Shown here: positions 1-7,693 of the stretch, piece after piece
Numbering within the stretch: position 1 is the stretch's first letter
Layout of the letters: each line of letters starts with the position of its first letter
Assembly (NCBI GenBank): GCA_021204635.1
Contig: JAJPZB010000181.1
Location: forward strand, 1-22,192
Reading direction: 5' to 3'
Source of the DNA: Opitutia bacterium
GTDB lineage: Bacteria > Verrucomicrobiota > Verrucomicrobiia > Opitutales > UBA953
DNA length: 22,192 bases
The notes under the pieces: model-generated
Databases searched by the model: none
Seen by the model: the letters and a program-made list of their open reading frames with translations, nothing else
What the model was told of the DNA's origin: nothing
Position numbers and translations under genes: made by a program

Positions 1-59
1 CTAACCGCATTCAACCGACCCTCGGACTCGGCGGCGCGCAGCTCTTTCTTCGTTCCGGG

Positions 60-295
60 CTTGGGGTTGGTTGTGGTGAGGCGGGTTGGTGGTGAGACTT
101 GGGTTGGTGGTGGGGATTTGGGTCGGAGGTGAGACTTTGGCTTTGTTGCGGCGGGTTGGTGGTGGGATGGTTGTAAACTTGGGTTAGTGGTGGGTCTGTG
201 GCGGAGTTTTTTGGTTTTGTTGCGGAAGGTTGGGTTTGTGGTGAGCGGGTGAGTTTGTTGTGGGAGTTTGTGGTGGGCAGGGTGGGTTTTGTGGC
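60..295 (+). repeat. G-rich degenerate tandem repeat array, plus orientation
   Basis: Units resembling GGGTTGGTGGTGAG, separated by short variable joints, run across this stretch; the clearest are near 79-115. Degenerate forms such as GGTTTGTGGTG and TTGTTGCGGC fill the remainder. The repeats are much more diverged here than in the array near 5584, so this looks like an old or mixed array. The G-doublets are spaced so that two-tetrad G-quadruplexes are possible on this strand, which is inference from the sequence pattern only. Confidence 0.7.
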
Positions 296-303
296 GACAA
301 TTT

Positions 304-398
304 CGCGCACGCAGTGCGCGATTCTCCCGCTAAGTTAGCGGGAGGGGACCACGTTAGTGGAGAGGGTGTGAAGCTTTTTTCGCGCGAGCAACGCGCGG
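304..398. repeat. compact multi-hairpin element
   Basis: Four inverted repeats follow each other. CGCGCAC and GTGCGCG (304-320) surround a 3-base loop. A perfect 10-bp stem, CTCCCGCTAA with TTAGCGGGAG, lies at 324-344 with a one-base centre. CCAC-GTTA-GTGG follows at about 349-360, and CGCGCG...CGCGCG lies near 377-397. Loops made of TTAG/TAAC letters recur in the 49-bp element at 11971 and 22144, so the two may belong to one family of interspersed hairpins. No U-rich tail suggests a simple terminator. Confidence 0.55.
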
Positions 399-420
399 GC
401 AATTCTTCGTAGTACTCAGC

Positions 421-518
421 CGCCACCACCAATCCAAACCTCCACCACTAATCCAAATCTCACCACCAACCCATTTTCACCACCAACCCAAATCTCACCA
501 CCAACCCGCGCCACCACC
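421..518 (-). repeat. the same repeat family in inverted orientation
   Basis: Units of the type AAATCTCACCACCAACCC (18 bp) are the reverse complement of the G-rich unit seen elsewhere. About five units sit in tandem. Because the array at 60-295 is in the opposite orientation, the two could fold onto each other across the hairpin element between them. Confidence 0.75.
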
Positions 519-581
519 ATCTCCTGCGCGAAAATTTCGCACTCGCTCGCGCGGGGCAAGTGTTGTTTCCTTCCATGCCTT

Positions 582-1766
582 ATGAGCGAAGAACGGATGC
601 GTCTCCAAAAATTCCTGTCGCAGGCGGAGGTTTGTTCTCGCCGCAAGGCGGAAGAACTTATTGCCGACGGGAAAGTGCGCGTGAACGGCAAAGTTGCCGA
701 GCTCGGGCAGAGCGTTGTCGCGGGCGAAGACGTCGTCAAAGTCGGGAGCAAAACCATCGTGCTCGCCGAGCGCAAGCCCGTCGTCCTTATGCTCAACAAA
801 CCGCGCGGATACGTCTGCGCAAACCTCGAGCCCGACGCCGGCAAGACCGTTTTCGACCTCGTCCCCGAGGAATATGCCTCGCGCAAGCTTTTTTGCGTCG
901 GGCGCCTCGACAAAGATTCGGAAGGCCTTTTGCTCATCACCAACGACGGCGCTCTCGCCAATAAAATAATCCACCCGTCGAGCGGCATCGTGAAGCGCTA
1001 CGAAGTTACGCTGAATCGCGAGTTTGACCCCGCGCTGACGCCGCGCCTGCTCAAAGGCGCAAAAGTTAAAGACGAGAACGGCGAGGACGAATTTCTGCAA
1101 TTTTCCAACGTAATTCGCTTTCCCGACGGCAAGAAACTCGAGGTTCACCTGAACCAAGGTCGCAAGCGCGAAATCCGCCGGCTCTTTGAGCTTTTCGGCT
1201 TTTTCGTGAAAACGCTTCGCCGCTTCCAAATCGGCGGGCTCGTGATGAGAAAGATGCCGGTTGGCGACTGTCGCAAGCTCTCAAAAAAAGAAATAGACCT
1301 TATTTTTTCTGCGCGCGGAAATGCCTCTCACCACAATGCGCGCGTGAAATCCGCCACCACAATGCCGGCTGCAACACCGGCGGGCGGCAGGGCGAAACTT
1401 CGCGGCGAAAAGGCGTTTGAGCCGTCGAAAACTCTCAGGCGCGAGAATCGCAAATTTGAAAAACTCAAAGAGCGCGAGGCGATTATCGAGGAAAAAATCC
1501 GCGTAAAACGCGACATTCGCCGCGCCGCATTCGCGGAAAAACTCGCTGCCGAGGCGCTGGCGGGAATCGAAAGGCGCCCGCAAAATCCGCCCCGACGCGA
1601 CAATCCCGCGCGCGGCAACGCCTGGGCAAAGGAAATTCGCCCGCACGTGAAAAAGGCGCGCACTCGCGGGTATGCATCCCGCAAGGGCGCGGCAAAAGCG
1701 GCATTGTCGCAGGGCGAATCGCGGCAAGGCGGCAAATTTCAAGGAAAAAATTTCCGCAAAAAATAA
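582..1766 (+). CDS. rluB: 23S/16S rRNA pseudouridine synthase, RsuA/RluB family, with long basic tail
   Basis: It should convert a specific uridine in ribosomal RNA to pseudouridine. An S4 RNA-binding domain occupies residues about 6-50 (RLQKFLSQAEVCSRRKAE, then GKVRVNG). The catalytic domain follows, with the family signature GRLDKDSEGLLLITNDG at 107-123; Asp110 is the expected nucleophile. GRKREIRRL (193-201) is the second family signature. The recognisable enzyme ends near residue 245. The remaining 150 residues are rich in Lys, Arg and Ala, probably disordered and RNA-binding, making the protein (394 aa) much longer than the usual 230-300. The start at 582 precedes the S4 domain by five residues; the ATG at 597 is an alternative. 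No Shine-Dalgarno sequence is visible. RluB rather than RsuA, RluE or RluF is a guess within the family. Confidence 0.88.
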   Translation: MSEERMRLQKFLSQAEVCSRRKAEELIADGKVRVNGKVAELGQSVVAGEDVVKVGSKTIVLAERKPVVLMLNKPRGYVCANLEPDAGKTVFDLVPEEYASRKLFCVGRLDKDSEGLLLITNDGALANKIIHPSSGIVKRYEVTLNREFDPALTPRLLKGAKVKDENGEDEFLQFSNVIRFPDGKKLEVHLNQGRKREIRRLFELFGFFVKTLRRFQIGGLVMRKMPVGDCRKLSKKEIDLIFSARGNASHHNARVKSATTMPAATPAGGRAKLRGEKAFEPSKTLRRENRKFEKLKEREAIIEEKIRVKRDIRRAAFAEKLAAEALAGIERRPQNPPRRDNPARGNAWAKEIRPHVKKARTRGYASRKGAAKAALSQGESRQGGKFQGKNFRKK

Positions 1767-1820
1767 TCGCGCAACCGCGCCTGCCGTGGCACGTTTTTTG
1801 CATAACATTCAGCCAATTTT

Positions 1821-2408
1821 ATGAGCTACATTATTCCGAATGTCGTCGAAAGAGATGCGCGCGGAGAACGTTCATGGGACGTTTACAGCCGTCTGCTCAA
1901 AGACCGGATCATTTTTCTCGGCTCGCCGATTTACGACGAAGTCGCAAACGCCGTCATCGCACAAATGCTTTTCCTTCAAATGGAAGACCCAAAGAAGGAC
2001 ATTCATTTGTACGTAAATTCCCCGGGCGGAAGCGTGACGGCGGGAATGGCGATTTACGACACGATGCAGTTTCTCGCATGCGACGTCACGACGTATTGCA
2101 TCGGCATGGCGGCGTCGATGGCGACCGTGCTCCTCGCCGGCGGCACGCGCGGCAAACGCTACGCGCTCCCGCATTCGAGCGTCATGATTCACCAGCCGAG
2201 CGGCGGCGCGGGCGGGCAGGCGTCGGACATTTCCATTGCGGCAAAGGAAATCATTCGCTGGCGGGAAACGCTCAACGCCGTTCTCGCAAAGCACACGGGA
2301 AAAAGCGCGGAGCAGGTTGCGAAAGATTCCGACCGCGATTTCTACATGTCGGCGGCTGACGCGCTCGCATACGGAATCGTCGATAAAATAATCGAGCCGA
2401 AACCCTGA
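1821..2408 (+). CDS. clpP: ATP-dependent Clp protease proteolytic subunit
   Basis: This serine peptidase assembles as a double heptameric chamber in the cytoplasm and degrades proteins unfolded by ClpX, encoded next. The 195-aa length is typical. The catalytic triad is visible as Ser99 (GMAASMA), His124 (MIHQP) and Asp173 (DRDFYMSA). The oxyanion-loop glycines (NSPGGSVTAG, 66-75) are also intact. The N-terminus YIIPNVVER resembles the processed axial-loop region of other ClpP proteins. The stop codon lies three bases before the clpX start, so the two are almost certainly co-transcribed and perhaps translationally coupled. No Shine-Dalgarno sequence precedes the ATG. Confidence 0.97.
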   Translation: MSYIIPNVVERDARGERSWDVYSRLLKDRIIFLGSPIYDEVANAVIAQMLFLQMEDPKKDIHLYVNSPGGSVTAGMAIYDTMQFLACDVTTYCIGMAASMATVLLAGGTRGKRYALPHSSVMIHQPSGGAGGQASDISIAAKEIIRWRETLNAVLAKHTGKSAEQVAKDSDRDFYMSAADALAYGIVDKIIEPKP

Positions 2409-2411
2409 GCC

Positions 2412-3818
2412 ATGCCGAGAGACGACACGCAACGCTGCTCATTTTGCGGGCGTCCCCGCGAAGACGTCGGGATTTTGATCATCGGTCCGATGGGCATAAA
2501 CATCTGCGATGAATGCGCCAAAATCTGCGTCGATATGACGTCGAGCGGGAGCAAGAAAAATCCGCACGCTACCGAGATGACGCCGGCGCAAATCGCGCAA
2601 ACTGCTTCGAAATTGAAGGTGGATAGAAAGCCCGAGCCCGAGGGATTGCAGCCGATCGCGCTGAAAAGACCCGAGGAAATCAGGCGCGTTCTCGACGACT
2701 ATGTCATCGGGCAGGACATGGCGAAAAAAGTCCTCTCCGTCGCAGTGTACAACCATTACAAGCGGCTGAATGACAAACTCGCCCGCGAGCGCAAAAAATC
2801 TGCCGAGCTCGAGGAAAAAGATTCCGCCACCGACGTCGCCACCGAGCCCGCGCAACAAACCGCCACCGGCGCGAAAAGCGAGCTCGACGACGTTGAAGTC
2901 GAGAAGAGCAACATCCTCATGATCGGGCCCACGGGCTCCGGCAAAACACTCTTGGCAAAAACGCTCGCCCGCGTCCTCGACGTGCCATTCGCAATCGCGG
3001 ACGCGACGACGCTGACGCAGGCGGGCTATGTCGGCGACGACGTGGAAAACATTTTGGTGCGCCTGCTCCAAGCCGCAGACGGCGACGTCAAGCGCGCCGA
3101 GCGCGGAATAATTTACGTTGACGAAATCGACAAAATCGGGCGCAAAGGCGTTTCCTCGTCGATAACGCGCGACGTTTCGGGCGAGGGCGTCCAGCAGGCG
3201 CTTTTGAAAATTGTCGAGGGCACGATCGCCAATGTCCCGCCAAACGGCGGCCGCAAACACCCCGAGCAAAGGTACGTCCGCATGGACACGTCGGACATTT
3301 TGTTCATCTGCGGCGGAGCATTTGTCGAGCTCGACAAGATTGTCGGCGCGCGCGTCGGAAACAAATTTCTCGGATTCGACACTTCGTCGGAGACCACGCG
3401 GACGCTTTCCGCAGAGCAGATAATGGCGGCGCTGCAGCCGGAAGACCTTTTCGAGTTTGGCATGATTCCCGAGTTCATCGGACGCCTGCCGATAACGGCG
3501 GTCTTGTCGCCGCTCGTGGAATCCGACCTCGTGCACATTCTCACTTGCCCGAAAAACGCACTCGCGAAGCAATATGAAAAATTGTTCGCGATGGAGGGCG
3601 TGGAGTTGGAATTCGAGCCCGAGGCAATTGTGGAAATCGCGAAAAAGGCAATCGAGCTCAAAACCGGCGCGCGCGGGCTTCGCTCGATTTTGGAAAAATT
3701 CATGCTCTCTGTGATGTATGAAATTCCAAATCGCAAAGACGTGAAGCGTATCGTCATCACGCCGGAAATCGTTCGCGGCAGCGCTGACGACGTTTTGAAA
3801 TCCCTGAAAATTTCGTAG
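2412..3818 (+). CDS. clpX: ATP-dependent Clp protease ATP-binding subunit ClpX
   Basis: A hexameric AAA+ unfoldase that recognises tagged proteins and threads them into ClpP. An N-terminal C4 zinc domain uses Cys9, Cys12, Cys32 and Cys35. Walker A is GPTGSGKT (172-179), Walker B IIYVDEID (233-240), the pore loop GYVG (205-208), the RKH loop 281-283, and the sensor-2 motif GARGLRS (419-425). The ClpP-docking IGF tripeptide appears as Leu320-Gly-Phe. At 468 aa it is about 45 residues longer than E. coli ClpX. Most of the excess, about 33 residues, lies between YKRL (near 119) and the strand before Walker A (near 165). That stretch is acidic, Ala/Thr/Glu-rich and probably a flexible surface loop. 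It follows clpP with a three-base gap. Confidence 0.97.
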   Translation: MPRDDTQRCSFCGRPREDVGILIIGPMGINICDECAKICVDMTSSGSKKNPHATEMTPAQIAQTASKLKVDRKPEPEGLQPIALKRPEEIRRVLDDYVIGQDMAKKVLSVAVYNHYKRLNDKLARERKKSAELEEKDSATDVATEPAQQTATGAKSELDDVEVEKSNILMIGPTGSGKTLLAKTLARVLDVPFAIADATTLTQAGYVGDDVENILVRLLQAADGDVKRAERGIIYVDEIDKIGRKGVSSSITRDVSGEGVQQALLKIVEGTIANVPPNGGRKHPEQRYVRMDTSDILFICGGAFVELDKIVGARVGNKFLGFDTSSETTRTLSAEQIMAALQPEDLFEFGMIPEFIGRLPITAVLSPLVESDLVHILTCPKNALAKQYEKLFAMEGVELEFEPEAIVEIAKKAIELKTGARGLRSILEKFMLSVMYEIPNRKDVKRIVITPEIVRGSADDVLKSLKIS

Positions 3819-3854
3819 CGCGATTGTTGCCGCCACAAACCCCGAAGCCCCGCC

Positions 3855-4862
3855 ATGGAAAATCCTCCGCAGAACACGACTGACGAAAGCCCGGTGCCTC
3901 AGGAGCCGGCGCAAGAATTGCCGCCCGAGCCGGAGAATTTGGCAACAAACCCGCCGCGCACGAAGTCGCGATTCATGCGCTTTGTGGCGAAAAACGTCGG
4001 AATCCTCGTTCTCGGCATTCTCGCATTCGCGGTGTTTTTCGCCGAGCGCGCATTCCCGCAAATCGACGAAAAAACGGACGCGTATTTTGAAAAGGTTGTC
4101 GTTCAGGCGGGGGCAACTTTCGGCGTGGCGCGCGCGATCGACAGCGGGATTTCGATCATTCAAGGCTCGTCGATTTCCGTCACGCCGTTCGGCGTCGGCA
4201 CCGACCTAGCAATCGGGCAAATCCTCGATCCTGCCGACGACGCCATCGAGCGCCTTTCCAACATTTTGTTCGCGGCGATCGTCTCGCTGATAATTCAGAA
4301 AACGGTTTACGAAATCATCGGTGCGTTCGCGGTTTATTGCATTTTCGGCGTCTTCGTCCTCGCGTGCCTGAGCCTGCTTTTTATCCGCAGCGAGCGCATG
4401 GCGCGCATAGGAATTTTCCTGAAAAGACTGTGCCTTTTTCTCATTTTCGTGCGAATTTCGCTCCCGTGCTCCGTTTGGCTTTCAAACGAAATCGAGGACG
4501 ATTTTTTCCGCCCGCGCATGGAAGAACGCACCGATAAACTCGGCATTTTCGCGAAGAGCGTCGATCTCACCGATTTTGACGCCGCCGACGGCACTTGGGA
4601 CAAGGCGAAGGCGCTGTCGAAGGAGATTCCCGAAGTCGTGATGTCATACGCAAGAAATGCGCGCGAAATTGTTGGAACGAGCCTCGAGGTCGCGGGCCTC
4701 TATGTCACACTTTTCATCGTTCAGGTGATAATTATCCCAATCGGCGGGCTCTTCCTGCTCGTCAAGGCGGCGAATTTGCTTTTTGCGCTTGACTTGCCCG
4801 TGATCGTGAAACTCCCGAGTTCGCACCGCGCCGGCTTGCCGGAAATTCCGGAGAAAAACTGA
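3855..4862 (+). CDS. unrecognised integral membrane protein
   Basis: I do not recognise the family. The 335-aa protein opens with about 38 hydrophilic, Pro/Glu-rich residues. Hydrophobic segments lie at about 44-64, 135-148, 155-177, 186-208 and 281-312, suggesting four or five membrane passes. Two longer soluble stretches, about 66-134 and 210-278, probably face the periplasm or cytoplasm; the second is charged and likely helical. It has no catalytic motif or Cys cluster that I can name. It begins 36 bases after clpX and ends 20 bases before the cyclophilin, in the same direction, so it probably belongs to this transcript. A link to Clp-dependent membrane quality control is possible but unsupported. 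Confidence 0.75.
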   Translation: MENPPQNTTDESPVPQEPAQELPPEPENLATNPPRTKSRFMRFVAKNVGILVLGILAFAVFFAERAFPQIDEKTDAYFEKVVVQAGATFGVARAIDSGISIIQGSSISVTPFGVGTDLAIGQILDPADDAIERLSNILFAAIVSLIIQKTVYEIIGAFAVYCIFGVFVLACLSLLFIRSERMARIGIFLKRLCLFLIFVRISLPCSVWLSNEIEDDFFRPRMEERTDKLGIFAKSVDLTDFDAADGTWDKAKALSKEIPEVVMSYARNAREIVGTSLEVAGLYVTLFIVQVIIIPIGGLFLLVKAANLLFALDLPVIVKLPSSHRAGLPEIPEKN

Positions 4863-4882
4863 AATTTTTCAAATCAAAGCAC

Positions 4883-5536
4883 ATGAAAAAACCGAATTTT
4901 CTGCTGCGCTTTTTGCGCGCCGCCGTCCCCGCCATCGTGGGAATTTTTCTCGCGATTTTCGCCGCCGCGTGCCGAGACGGCGCCGCCGGCGGCAATGCAA
5001 TTTCCAACCAAAAACCAATGAGCGAACAAAAAGATGAAGTTGCCGTCATCGAGACGACAGACGGCGTGATGGTCATTAAATTCTGGCAAGACGTTGCCCC
5101 GAAAACCGTGGAGAATTTCAAAAAACTCGCGCGGGAAGGATTTTACGACGGGACGGCGTTTCACCGCGTAATCAAGGGATTCATGATTCAGGGCGGAGAC
5201 CCGCTGACGAAGGACGAATCCGCGAAAAACCGCTGGGGAACCGGCGGACCCGGATACACGATCCGCGCCGAATTTAACACCCGCCCGCACGTGCGCGGTG
5301 TCATCTCGATGGCGAGATCGCAACACCCCGACAGCGCCGGCTCGCAGTTCTTCATTTGCCACGGAGACGCCCGCTTTCTCGACCGCCAATACACCGCGTT
5401 CGGGCAACTGATCAAGGGCGACGACGTGCTCGACAAAATTGCAAACGTCCCGTGCACCGGCCCCGAGCGCAGTTCGCCAATCGAGCGCAAAGGCGTGATA
5501 AGCATCAAAATCGTCCCCGCAGATTCCATAAAATAA
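4883..5536 (+). CDS. cyclophilin-type peptidyl-prolyl isomerase, probable lipoprotein
   Basis: It catalyses cis-trans isomerisation of X-Pro bonds and probably acts in the periplasm. Residues 1-29 form a signal sequence (basic start, hydrophobic core) ending at Cys30 in FAAAC, a plausible but weak lipobox. The cyclophilin domain covers about 52-213. Key residues are Arg95 in FHRVIKGFMIQGGDP (93-107), Gln103, and the substrate-pocket segment GSQFFI (153-158). The usual LDxxHxVFG segment reads LDRQYTAFG, so the His found in many active sites is replaced, as in other bacterial cyclophilins. It lies 20 bases after the membrane protein and is the last gene before a repeat array. Confidence 0.92.
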   Translation: MKKPNFLLRFLRAAVPAIVGIFLAIFAAACRDGAAGGNAISNQKPMSEQKDEVAVIETTDGVMVIKFWQDVAPKTVENFKKLAREGFYDGTAFHRVIKGFMIQGGDPLTKDESAKNRWGTGGPGYTIRAEFNTRPHVRGVISMARSQHPDSAGSQFFICHGDARFLDRQYTAFGQLIKGDDVLDKIANVPCTGPERSSPIERKGVISIKIVPADSIK

Positions 5537-5773
5537 CGCCACCGCCAAGGCGCATTGTTGCGCCGGGCCAGTGGCGAGGTCTTGGGTTGGTGGTGAGGCT
5601 TGGGTTGGTGGTGAGGCTTGGGTTGGTGGTGGCGGGTTAGTGGTGAAATTTGAGTTGGTGGTGAGATTTGGGTCAGTGGTGGAACTTGGGTTGGTGGTGA
5701 GACCTGCCACCACAGACGCGGCGCAGAAAATCGCTTTGAGTATTTGCCGGTTTGCGGGTATAGCCGCCCGCTT
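5537..5773 (+). repeat. G-rich 18-bp tandem repeat array between cyclophilin and biotin genes
   Basis: This is the cleanest array in the window. Two perfect copies of GGGTTGGTGGTGAGGCTT occupy 5584-5601 and 5602-5619. A 14-base short unit follows, then four variant 18-bp units up to about 5709. A small hairpin, GGCGCA-TTGT-TGCGCC (5549-5564), lies just after the cyclophilin stop, without a U-tract. Unique sequence resumes at about 5713 and leads to the bioD start, so any biotin promoter should sit there or within the array; no consensus promoter is obvious. Confidence 0.85.
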
Positions 5774-7693
5774 ATGTTGACGATTTTTGTTTCGGGGAAC
5801 GACACCGACGCCGGGAAAACGCACGTTCTCGGGCAGTTTGCGGGCGCGCTCGCGAGCCGTGGTTTGCGCACGCAAATCGTAAAGCTTGTCGAGACCGGAA
5901 TGCCTGCCGACGATTCTTGCGGCGACGCCGATCGCGCCATTGTTGCGGCGCGGAAAATCGCCGGCGACAACAATGCGGGGCTACTCTCCGCGTTTCGGCT
6001 CGCGCGATACTCGCAGCCGCTCGCCCCGACGGAGGCGGCGCGGCGCGACGGCGCAGTGTTTTCCGTGGAGGCATTGGCGCGGAAGGCATTGTTGTTGCCG
6101 GACTGCGACGTGCGCCTGATCGAGGGCGCAGGCGGGCTTGCGGTTCCCGTCGATGACGATGGTCGCGACTGGGCGGATTTTGCCCGCAACAATGCCGACG
6201 CGACTTTGCTCGTCGTGGAGAACAGGCTCGGGGCGATTTGTCAGGCGCGCTTTCTCGCAATGTATTGCGCGGGCAAAGGCGTTCCCGCGCCGCATTTTTG
6301 GCTGAATGAAATGCGCCAGCAGAGCGAGGGCGTTCTCGCCTCAAACCAGCTTGAAATCCCGAAGCTTGGCATTCCCATCATCGGGGAAAGTTTCCCGCGC
6401 GATGGCGAATTTTCCATTGTTGCGATCGAAAAAATTTTGGCGCGCCACCACCATGCTGAGGCGCCCGCAACGCCTGCCACCGAGTCTGTTGCGGGTTTGC
6501 CACAAACCCCAAATCCGCGCTTCGCGTTTTTTGCTAAAAAGCTTTCCGACGCCGCCGCTGTTGGTTGCCGCCGCGAGATTGTCGCGGTGCCCGCGCGCTC
6601 GGGCTTTGTCGATCTTTCCTCGAACGACTATCTCGCGCTCGCCCGCGACCCTGCAGTTTGCGCGGGCGCAATTCGCGCGACGGGCGAGTTTGGCGCGTCG
6701 TCGAGCGCCTCGCCACTGATTACCGGCAGAAAGACGATTCACGCCGAGTTGGAGCGCGAGCTTTGCGAGTGGCTCGGCTTCCGCTGCGGCCTCGTTTGGA
6801 ACACGGGATTCGCGGCAAATTCGTGCGTGCTCGGGACACTTCCGCGCGCCGGCGACCGTGTTTTCGCCGACCGCCTGATTCACAACAGCATGATCTCCGG
6901 AATTTTGAAAAGCGGCGCGCAATTCCGGCGCTACCGCCACAATGACGTCGGTCACTTGCGCGAAATGCTCGAGCAGACGCGCGCAGAAAATTTCGCGGGA
7001 ACCGTTTATGTTGCGACAGAGAGCGTGTTTTCGATGGACGGCGACAGCCCCGATCTCGCAACAATGGCAAAGCTACGCGACGAATTTGGCTTTGTCTTCA
7101 TCGTTGACGAGGCGCACGCCACGGGCTGGTTTGGGAGCAATGGTGGCGGGCTCGTTGCTGCTCTCGGGCTCGCGCCGAAGGTCGATATTCTCGTGGGCAC
7201 GCTCGGGAAATCTCTCGGCTCTGCCGGCGCCTACACGCTTTTCAACGACGAGACGCTGAGAGATTTTCTGATAAATTTCGGCGCCGAATTTATTTTCTCG
7301 ACATACCTGCCACCATCTGCTTGTGGCGCGGCGTTGGCGGCTGTGCGGCAAGTGAGAAAATTTTCCGCCACCGAGCGAGCTGCGTTGCCGGCGTTGTCGC
7401 GGAAGTGGCGTTGCCGCCTGCGCGAGATTGTTGGCGGCATTCCCGACGGCGATTCAGCCGTGATTCCCATGGTGGTGGGCGACGAGGCGGAGACCGTGCA
7501 AATCGCCGCTCTGTTGCGGGAGAGCGGGTTTCGCGTCGGGGCAATCCGGCCACCGACTGTGCCGGCGGGCACGGCGCGACTGCGGATTTCCCTGAACCGG
7601 CGGCTGACTGACGACGATTTGGAGCGCTTTGTGGTGGCATTGAAATCGGCATTGTTGCGGCGCGCCACCACCATGGGAGGCGCGGGGAAATGA
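5774..7693 (+). CDS. bioDF: fused dethiobiotin synthetase / 8-amino-7-oxononanoate synthase (BioD-BioF)
   Basis: One 639-residue chain carries two biotin enzymes. The N-terminal part (about 1-225) is BioD, which makes the ureido ring of dethiobiotin from DAPA, CO2 and ATP. Its P-loop is GNDTDAGKT (8-16), and KLVETG holds the expected substrate Lys. The C-terminal part (about 255-630) is BioF, which condenses pimeloyl-ACP with alanine using PLP. It shows SSNDYLAL, DEAHATGWFG, and TLGKSLGSAGAY with the Schiff-base Lys. I chose the ATG at 5774; an upstream TTG (5744) would add ten residues before the BioD fold and overlaps no sensible ribosome site. The linker (HHH, then Ala/Pro/Thr-rich) is encoded by sequence resembling the intergenic repeats. 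The stop overlaps the next start as ATGA. BioD acts two steps after BioF, so channelling is not obvious. Confidence 0.93.
   Translation: MLTIFVSGNDTDAGKTHVLGQFAGALASRGLRTQIVKLVETGMPADDSCGDADRAIVAARKIAGDNNAGLLSAFRLARYSQPLAPTEAARRDGAVFSVEALARKALLLPDCDVRLIEGAGGLAVPVDDDGRDWADFARNNADATLLVVENRLGAICQARFLAMYCAGKGVPAPHFWLNEMRQQSEGVLASNQLEIPKLGIPIIGESFPRDGEFSIVAIEKILARHHHAEAPATPATESVAGLPQTPNPRFAFFAKKLSDAAAVGCRREIVAVPARSGFVDLSSNDYLALARDPAVCAGAIRATGEFGASSSASPLITGRKTIHAELERELCEWLGFRCGLVWNTGFAANSCVLGTLPRAGDRVFADRLIHNSMISGILKSGAQFRRYRHNDVGHLREMLEQTRAENFAGTVYVATESVFSMDGDSPDLATMAKLRDEFGFVFIVDEAHATGWFGSNGGGLVAALGLAPKVDILVGTLGKSLGSAGAYTLFNDETLRDFLINFGAEFIFSTYLPPSACGAALAAVRQVRKFSATERAALPALSRKWRCRLREIVGGIPDGDSAVIPMVVGDEAETVQIAALLRESGFRVGAIRPPTVPAGTARLRISLNRRLTDDDLERFVVALKSALLRRATTMGGAGK

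Larger units (their letters stand above)
1..581. other. gene-free repeat-rich region before the pseudouridine synthase
   Basis: No convincing gene is visible here. The open frames translate the repeats into Pro/Thr/His-rich or Gly/Val/Trp-rich strings with no family resemblance. The first 55 bases are not repeat-like and could be the tail of something to the left, but nothing in them is recognisable. The rest holds a G-rich array (about 60-295), a block of nested hairpins (304-398), a C-rich array (421-518) and a short unique stretch leading into the gene at 582. Confidence 0.6.

Noticed and set aside
421..518. CRISPR array
   Set aside because: Units are contiguous and degenerate, with no unique spacers of constant length and no cas genes nearby.
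421..1229. Long minus-strand open frames across the pseudouridine synthase gene and the repeats before it
   Set aside because: They are shadows of the real gene in a GC-rich genome or translate the repeats, with no recognisable domains.
2439..4163. 574-residue open frame on the minus strand across clpX
   Set aside because: It is antisense to clpX and the next gene; its His/Arg/Asp/Val-rich composition is typical of a frame shadow.
5744..5773. TTG start for BioD-BioF ten residues upstream
   Set aside because: The ATG at 5774 is directly before the BioD P-loop strand; the extension has no family similarity.
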